Shown here piece by piece: positions 59,212 to 64,000 of a DNA stretch of 64,000 nucleotides. Position 1 is the stretch's first letter, and each line of letters starts with the position of its first letter. The stretch is taken from assembly GCF_000003605.2 (NCBI RefSeq), contig NW_003155738.1:390899-454898 (forward strand), in the 5' to 3' direction. A program made the position numbers and the translations under genes. The DNA comes from Saccoglossus kowalevskii (Eukaryota > Hemichordata > Enteropneusta > Harrimaniidae). The notes beneath the pieces were generated by a model. It searched no databases and was not told where the DNA came from. It saw only the letters and a program-made list of their open reading frames with translations.

Positions 59212-60242
59212 TCAAAAGGGCTGGCTGCTTGCCGGGAATAACGAAAATATCTACGTTATCCCGTAAAATCATTCCGTGTTATTATTATTTTCACACGAGA
59301 GTACTTTCAAAGTTATTCTGTGAAACGATCAGGTAAATATATAGCATGTAATTCAATTCATACGGTAGTCTACCATCACGCGGAATTTAAGAAATTTCGC
59401 GACAAAAAACAAACGCCCATACGTGGATCTACCATATTATAGCATACTTTAAGCCCTATTAAATACATCGTGTGTGGTCAATATTTTCTGTATTACTTGT
59501 TGTGCAGAGATCGAGGGGAAACTATGCACTCCGTTTATGTGTACAGATATATCGAGAACTTTACCGAGCCCAATCTACCTCTTTATGACTGATATTTTTT
59601 CCCAACACAGTTTTACTAGGTGACATATACTTTGAAATTTCAAACAAGAATATCTAACTTATACTCTGCTCATATAACTATCGGTTTTATATTATTTTCA
59701 CTCGTTTTTCTTCTACGGCAGATAGGAGATTCCGATTTTAATTCTGATTAGAAAAGAGCAACGGAATAAAAAAAGTGTACAGACTACTTGACTCATTGGA
59801 TGGAAGTAAGAAATACATAAACAAAATTAATAAATTATTTGTATGCAAATATAATTTTGTTATTTATCACTGTTTAGGTGGTTTTTAGTCGAATTGTTTA
59901 CGTACTCGTATTTTCGTGACGTTAACAAAAATACTCAACCACGTCATAAATGTATACACCATGTAAATATCTCACCAATTTTTACTTCTTTTAGGGAATA
60001 AAACCATTAGTATGCAAGCGCCCTCTATAGTTCATTCATAAAATTCATTCGACCTGTGAGAAAACATTTAATTTATGATAATTTATGTTAATTTATTACG
60101 ACTTCCTCCCTTCTCGCTCGATTTAATATAGAATTAATGATAATTTATTCACAGATTATATTGTGACGTCATATTCAAACTTCCTTTTATGGTCATTGTG
60201 ATAATTTATGCTTATGTATACACGGATTCTATTGTGACGTCT
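59212..60242. repeat. Outer right terminal inverted repeat
   Basis: Reverse complement of 45,153-46,330, about 1.03 kb. It ends with ACACGGATTCTATTGTGACG just before 60,242, and an internal copy of the ending (ATTATATTGTGACGTCAT) lies at about 60,155, so a subterminal repeat is present. Confidence 0.8.
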
Positions 60243-60246
60243 TAAT

Positions 60247-60530
60247 TATTCAAGATTACCCAAGACCAATCAATTACATACCTAGGAATCACATTTGACT
60301 CAAATGGAACAATGACAGAGACAATGTAACCTTTAACCGACAAAGCAAGGAAAGCAGAAAGAGGGATAGAAGATATATACGAAAATATAAATCTTAAAAC
60401 AACAATTATTGAGTTCTTATAGCTTCCAATTCTGTTATATGGATCAGATTTATGGGGAATAAACACAAATCAAAGAAAGCTTAGAAAGAACTTCCGTGTG
60501 CTGAGAGTATTGAAGACACGTTAAAAATTA
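60247..60530 (+). pseudogene. Non-LTR reverse transcriptase C-terminal fragment
   Basis: A plus frame reads SITYLGITFDSNGTM, then after a stop KARKAERGIEDI, and after another stop LPILLYGSDLWG. YLGxxF...G and LYGSexW are the standard motifs after the RT core in LINEs. The fragment directly abuts the Polinton's outer right end. Confidence 0.75.
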
Positions 60531-60539
60531 ATTAAAAAT

Positions 60540-61600
60540 TACTTATACGCGAGAAATTGATGCAAAAGCTGAAAACTAATTATGTAAATCAGGTAACTAA
60601 TATGAACAAAACAAAAAATTATGAATTAATATGCTAATTAGAGATTTAATATGAACAAATTTTAACCCAAAATTAATCAGGCCTGTCTATTTTCTAGAGC
60701 ATTTATGAGCAGTAATTAAGATATTAGTGTTAATTAATTATGTTAATTAGGTGATTAATAAGCATAAATATTTACCAAAAACTAATTGGGTCTCTGCATA
60801 GTTCTCTTTAAAAGTTTCATTAAAATCCAATTCGTGGTTCTTTATATATCAGTGGAACATTATGCAAATTAGGTCATTAATATCCAATTAAAACTAATCA
60901 GGCCTCTGCATAGTCCTAGAAGATCTATGTAGCAAGTCTCATTGAAATATTTACCCTAAGACTAATCAGGGGTCTGCACAGTCCTTAAGTAACTATGTAC
61001 CAAGTGTCATTGAAATGTGATGATTACTACTTGAAATATCAAAAGCTAAAAATTAATTAATTATGCAAATTAGGTAAATAATATGTACTGATATTACCCT
61101 AAAAACTATCAGGTTTTTGCAATGTCCTATGACATCTATGTACCAAGTTTTATTGAAATGTGATGATTAGTACTTGAGATATCAGTGGAAAAGCCAAAAA
61201 CTGATTAATCATTATGCAAATTAGTAAATTAATATTGCACAGATTTTTACCCAAAACTAATCAAATCTGCGCATTAGTTTGGAGCACCTATGTGCCAAGT
61301 TTCACCAAAATCTAATGAGTGGTTCCTAAGATATCAGTGGAACAGTCATGGAACAGCTAAATCAGCTAATTATCATGCAAATTAGGTAATTAATATGCTT
61401 GGATTTTTACCAAAACCTGATCAAATCTGCGCATTGGCCCAAAGCATCTATGCACCAAATTCATCAAAAATCAATGTATGGTTCTTGAGATATCAGTGGA
61501 ACACACACACACACCCATCCACCCACACACACATACACACACACACACACAGACACACTAACTGCAAAGACTCCCTTTTTGTGCTTTGCACACGGGAGTC
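60540..61600 (+). repeat. LINE 3' tail: degenerate repeat array, (CA)n and GGGAGTC end
   Basis: Units containing ATTATGCAAATTAGGTAATT, AAAACTAATCAGGTCTCTGC, CTATGTACCAAGTTTCATTG and TGAGATATCAGTGGAACA recur at irregular spacing (about 115-200 bp). A (CA)n tract covers 61,501-61,558, followed by CTTTTTGTGCTTTGCACACG and GGGAGTCAAAAA, which may be the element's 3' end with a short A tail. It is likely the 3' untranslated region of the LINE whose RT end lies just upstream. Confidence 0.6.
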
Positions 61601-62560
61601 AAAAATGAGCAGTGGGACTGTACTTGTGTTAAAAAATATCATCTTAAATTCTGTCATGATCAACTGAATGTCAATAATAAATGCATAAATATTGGTAGCA
61701 GAAAGAAAACTGGTAGATTACCGTTGTTATCAATTATTCAGTACAAAGGAATCATCTACTATTAAAACTTGATATCAAATAACGGTTGCATATGATGGAA
61801 CTAAAAGAAAATCGTTACAAAAACTCTTGATTACATTATCTAAATGTAATCAAAAACAACTACAATATTGACATTGACAATATTAAAAAACAGAAATCCC
61901 ATGATATATCAAAACAATATACAAAGAACTGAAATGGGACTAACAGTACTCTAACCTGAGCTGATGAAAGAATTTGCATAATATATAAAACATCTCTGCT
62001 TAGACATTTTATCTGACACATAAACAATGCTTTTACTAAAAGACTAGCAGTAACTCGTAGTTAAGTTGGTACTTGTTTACACCATGTCAACATGGCTAAG
62101 AAAAATACTTTATTAATTACAAACCAAAGCCGAATTGTAATTTGCTTTTAAGGCTATAATAAAGCGTATTATTAGGTTTTCAAGACACATTTCTTGGAAA
62201 CCTATTGTTCTGAGGGTCTAGGAGTCTCAAACTTTCGCTTAAAAGCAGCATTGGCCATAGAGCTCTGTATTTCATGACAAAAAAGTTGAACGGTCATGTG
62301 ACTTTTTTTTCTAGAATTTTTCGAAAAATTGTTCAGCATCTCATTTGCATAATTTTGATAGTATCAAAATTCCACGCTTTTGAAGAGCATCATACATACT
62401 ACAGATTAATGAAAAAATCATGACAGTGCGACCAGTAGTTTTGAAGGAGTTGATTTATGAATATTTTTCATATTTTATATAAAATATTCGGCACTGATGC
62501 ATTATGGGAAAGGGGGGGGACCCTAAATAGGATACACATTGAATTGCCATATATTGAGAA
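61601..62560. other. No recognisable gene
   Basis: AT-rich sequence. An imperfect inverted word pair (AATTTTTCGAAAAATT near 62,317 and ATTTTGATAGTATCAAAAT near 62,351) is seen, but no gene. Confidence 0.4.
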
Positions 62561-63480
62561 CTATTGCAAGTACAAACATGCAACCAATGCTATATTGAAG
62601 ACATTGGACGAGAGAATTGACCAACATATTCGATGACCATATATATTCATGCAACTCATTAAATACGCATGCCTCTGATATCCCATGTACTATTGCAAGT
62701 ACAAACATGGAACCAACGCTATATTGTAGATATTGAACAAAAGAATTTACCAACACAGTCGATGACCATATATGGTCATATAACTCATTAAATATGCATA
62801 TCCATAATATCTCGAGCGCTCTTAAAGATAGAGACATGTACCCAAACCTATATTAAAGGCATTGGACAAGAAAATTTACCAACATATTCGATGACCATAT
62901 ATGGTCATACAACTCATTAAATATGCATGTCTCTAATATCTCAGGTACTATTGCAAGCACAAACATGGAACCAATGCTATATTGAAGACTTTGGACAAAA
63001 AAAAAATTACCAACATATTTGATGACCATATATGGTCATAGAACTCATTAAATATGCATATCCATAATATCTCGAGCACTTTTAAAGATAGAGACATGTA
63101 CCCAAACCTATATTGAAGGCATTGGACAAGAAAATTGACCAACATATTCGATGACCATATATGGTCATATAACTCATTAAATATGCATGTCTCTAATATT
63201 TCAGACACTATTGCAAGCACGAATGTGGAACCAATGCTATATTGAAGAGATTGGGCAAGAGAATTGACATACCCGATGACTATATATGGTCATAGAACAC
63301 ATTAAATATGCTTGGCTATAATATCTCGGACACTATCATATATAAAAACATGGAACCAATGCTATAATTGAAGACATTGCACAAGAGAATTGACAAACAT
63401 ACCTGATGACCATATATGGTCATAGAACTCATTAATTAAGCATGGCTATAATATCTCGGACATATCACTTATACAAACGT
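62560..63480. repeat. 130-bp satellite array with 18-bp palindromes and alternating monomers
   Basis: Seven units are marked by GATGACCATATATGGTCATA-type words at 62,632, 62,761, 62,890, 63,021, 63,150, 63,275 and 63,405, a period of 125-131 bp. Five of the seven carry the perfect palindrome ATGACCATATATGGTCAT; the first and sixth have changes. Monomers alternate between a type with ACTATTGCAAGCACAAACAT and a type with CTTTTAAAGATAGAGACATG, giving a dimer of about 260 bp. Open minus frames with the repeated peptide FNELYDHIWSSNML are products of the repeat. Confidence 0.9.
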
Positions 63481-64000
63481 TGATTTTGAGGGCTATTGCA
63501 AACAGGCATACATGGCCATGCATTGTATGTTACTTGGCCATGTGCCATGGTCTTGAAAACCGTTGATTGCTGCTATGCAGCTATATATATAATATCATTA
63601 TTAGTTCTGTGCAAGCTGCTGTAGATCCGGTTCAATAGCAAATGAAATCAGTTGAAGTCGCGGAAACAGCACAAACTCAACTTTAAATCTATTCAAATTT
63701 ATATATGTTGCATATGTAAGGATAATCTTGCCCGGATGTGCGCCCCAAGAATAGAGGAACTGTGCAGTATTAAACAACCGCGAGCATAAGTGCTGATGTC
63801 CGGTAACCAAGTAAAATAGAACAAATAATAAGAATAACTTAATTGACCAATCAGAATGCCGTAACCATGACTAGGCAGCGGCCTCTTGTGGCTAGATGCG
63901 CTATTACACTTGAAGCGGGAACCAGCCATTTTTAACTAAACATGGCAGACGGTACCATATATATCAGTTTTTTTTTCTTCATAAGATCCTTTTCATCTGT
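63481..64000. other. No recognisable gene
   Basis: Sequence after the satellite. Small overlapping open frames (63,601-63,929) have no motif. Confidence 0.4.

Larger units (their letters stand above)
45153..60242 (-). mobile_element. Polinton/Maverick (adintovirus-like) locus, nested or rearranged
   Basis: About 15.1 kb bounded by inverted repeats with the Polinton gene set: protein-primed PolB, FtsK/HerA-like packaging ATPase, pX/pVI-like core protein, major capsid protein, adenain-like protease and a small CxGC protein. Most genes lie on the minus strand in the order expected for the family. All are broken. Two inverted-repeat pairs (outer and inner) and two protease remnants show that two related copies are involved. 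I see no integrase and no 6-bp target duplication (left flank ACAAAC, right flank TAATTA). It is an old endogenous copy with no intact coding frame. Confidence 0.88.

Noticed and set aside
45153-60242. Possibility of a recently active or intact virus-like element
   Set aside because: Every structural and replication gene has stops, frameshifts or deletions, and no integrase was found.
62523-63220. Two long minus frames with the repeated peptide FNELYDHIWSSNML
   Set aside because: They are translations of the 130-bp satellite; the repeated peptide follows the repeat unit.

Overview
This window is eukaryotic: AT-rich, gene-poor metazoan DNA in which short exons sit among many decayed transposable elements. 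The domains found (an FGD-type RhoGEF, a histamine-N-methyltransferase-like enzyme, a secreted LamG protein, a VWD exon) together with BEL/Pao, LINE and Polinton elements suggest a marine invertebrate. I cannot decide the phylum from the sequence. No bacterial operons, rRNA, tRNA or CRISPR arrays were seen. A run of 50 Ns at 8,037-8,086 marks an assembly gap.

Layout. 1-3.9 kb: a BEL/Pao copy on the minus strand, internally deleted and interrupted by a CR1-like LINE. 5.0-5.4 kb: a reverse-transcriptase remnant. 5.9-7.1 kb: plus-strand exons of an FGD-like DH domain. 7.9-8.7 kb: a 115-bp repeat flanking the gap, then a microsatellite. 9.0-14.2 kb: a three-exon, minus-strand HNMT-like gene whose 4.2-kb intron carries two tandem arrays. 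16.7-19 kb: L1-like LINE pieces. 19.9-21.4 kb and 31.2-32 kb: inverted copies of a promoter-proximal block that includes a signal-peptide exon. 22.6 kb: a LINE tail. 26.9-27.6 kb: an LTR-like repeat. 29.7-31.3 kb: a minus-strand secreted LamG gene with correct splice phases, followed in the same frame by a VWD half-domain exon behind a TAA stop. 38.4-44.0 kb: a longer BEL/Pao element with decayed gag, protease, RT, RNase H and integrase between two LTRs.

The main object is a decayed Polinton/Maverick (adintovirus-like) locus at about 45.15-60.24 kb. The minus strand carries, in transcription order, protein-primed DNA polymerase B, a packaging ATPase, a pX/pVI-like core protein, the double-jelly-roll major capsid protein and the start of an adenain-like protease. 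All are broken by frameshifts, stops or deletions. Two sets of inverted repeats are present, one inside the other, and a second protease remnant lies between the two left repeats. This points to nested or recombined Polintons. A 1,012-bp element with TA target duplications and imperfect inverted ends has inserted into the polymerase gene. I recognised no integrase.

60.2-61.6 kb is a LINE 3' end with a repetitive tail and a CA tract. 62.56-63.48 kb is a tandem satellite with a period of about 130 bp; most monomers carry a perfect 18-bp palindrome and two monomer types alternate. The remaining stretches (about 3.9-5.0, 14.2-16.6, 18.9-19.9, 22.9-26.1, 27.9-29.7, 32.0-35.4, 35.7-38.4, 44.0-45.1, 61.6-62.5 and 63.5-64 kb) hold nothing I can support as a gene.
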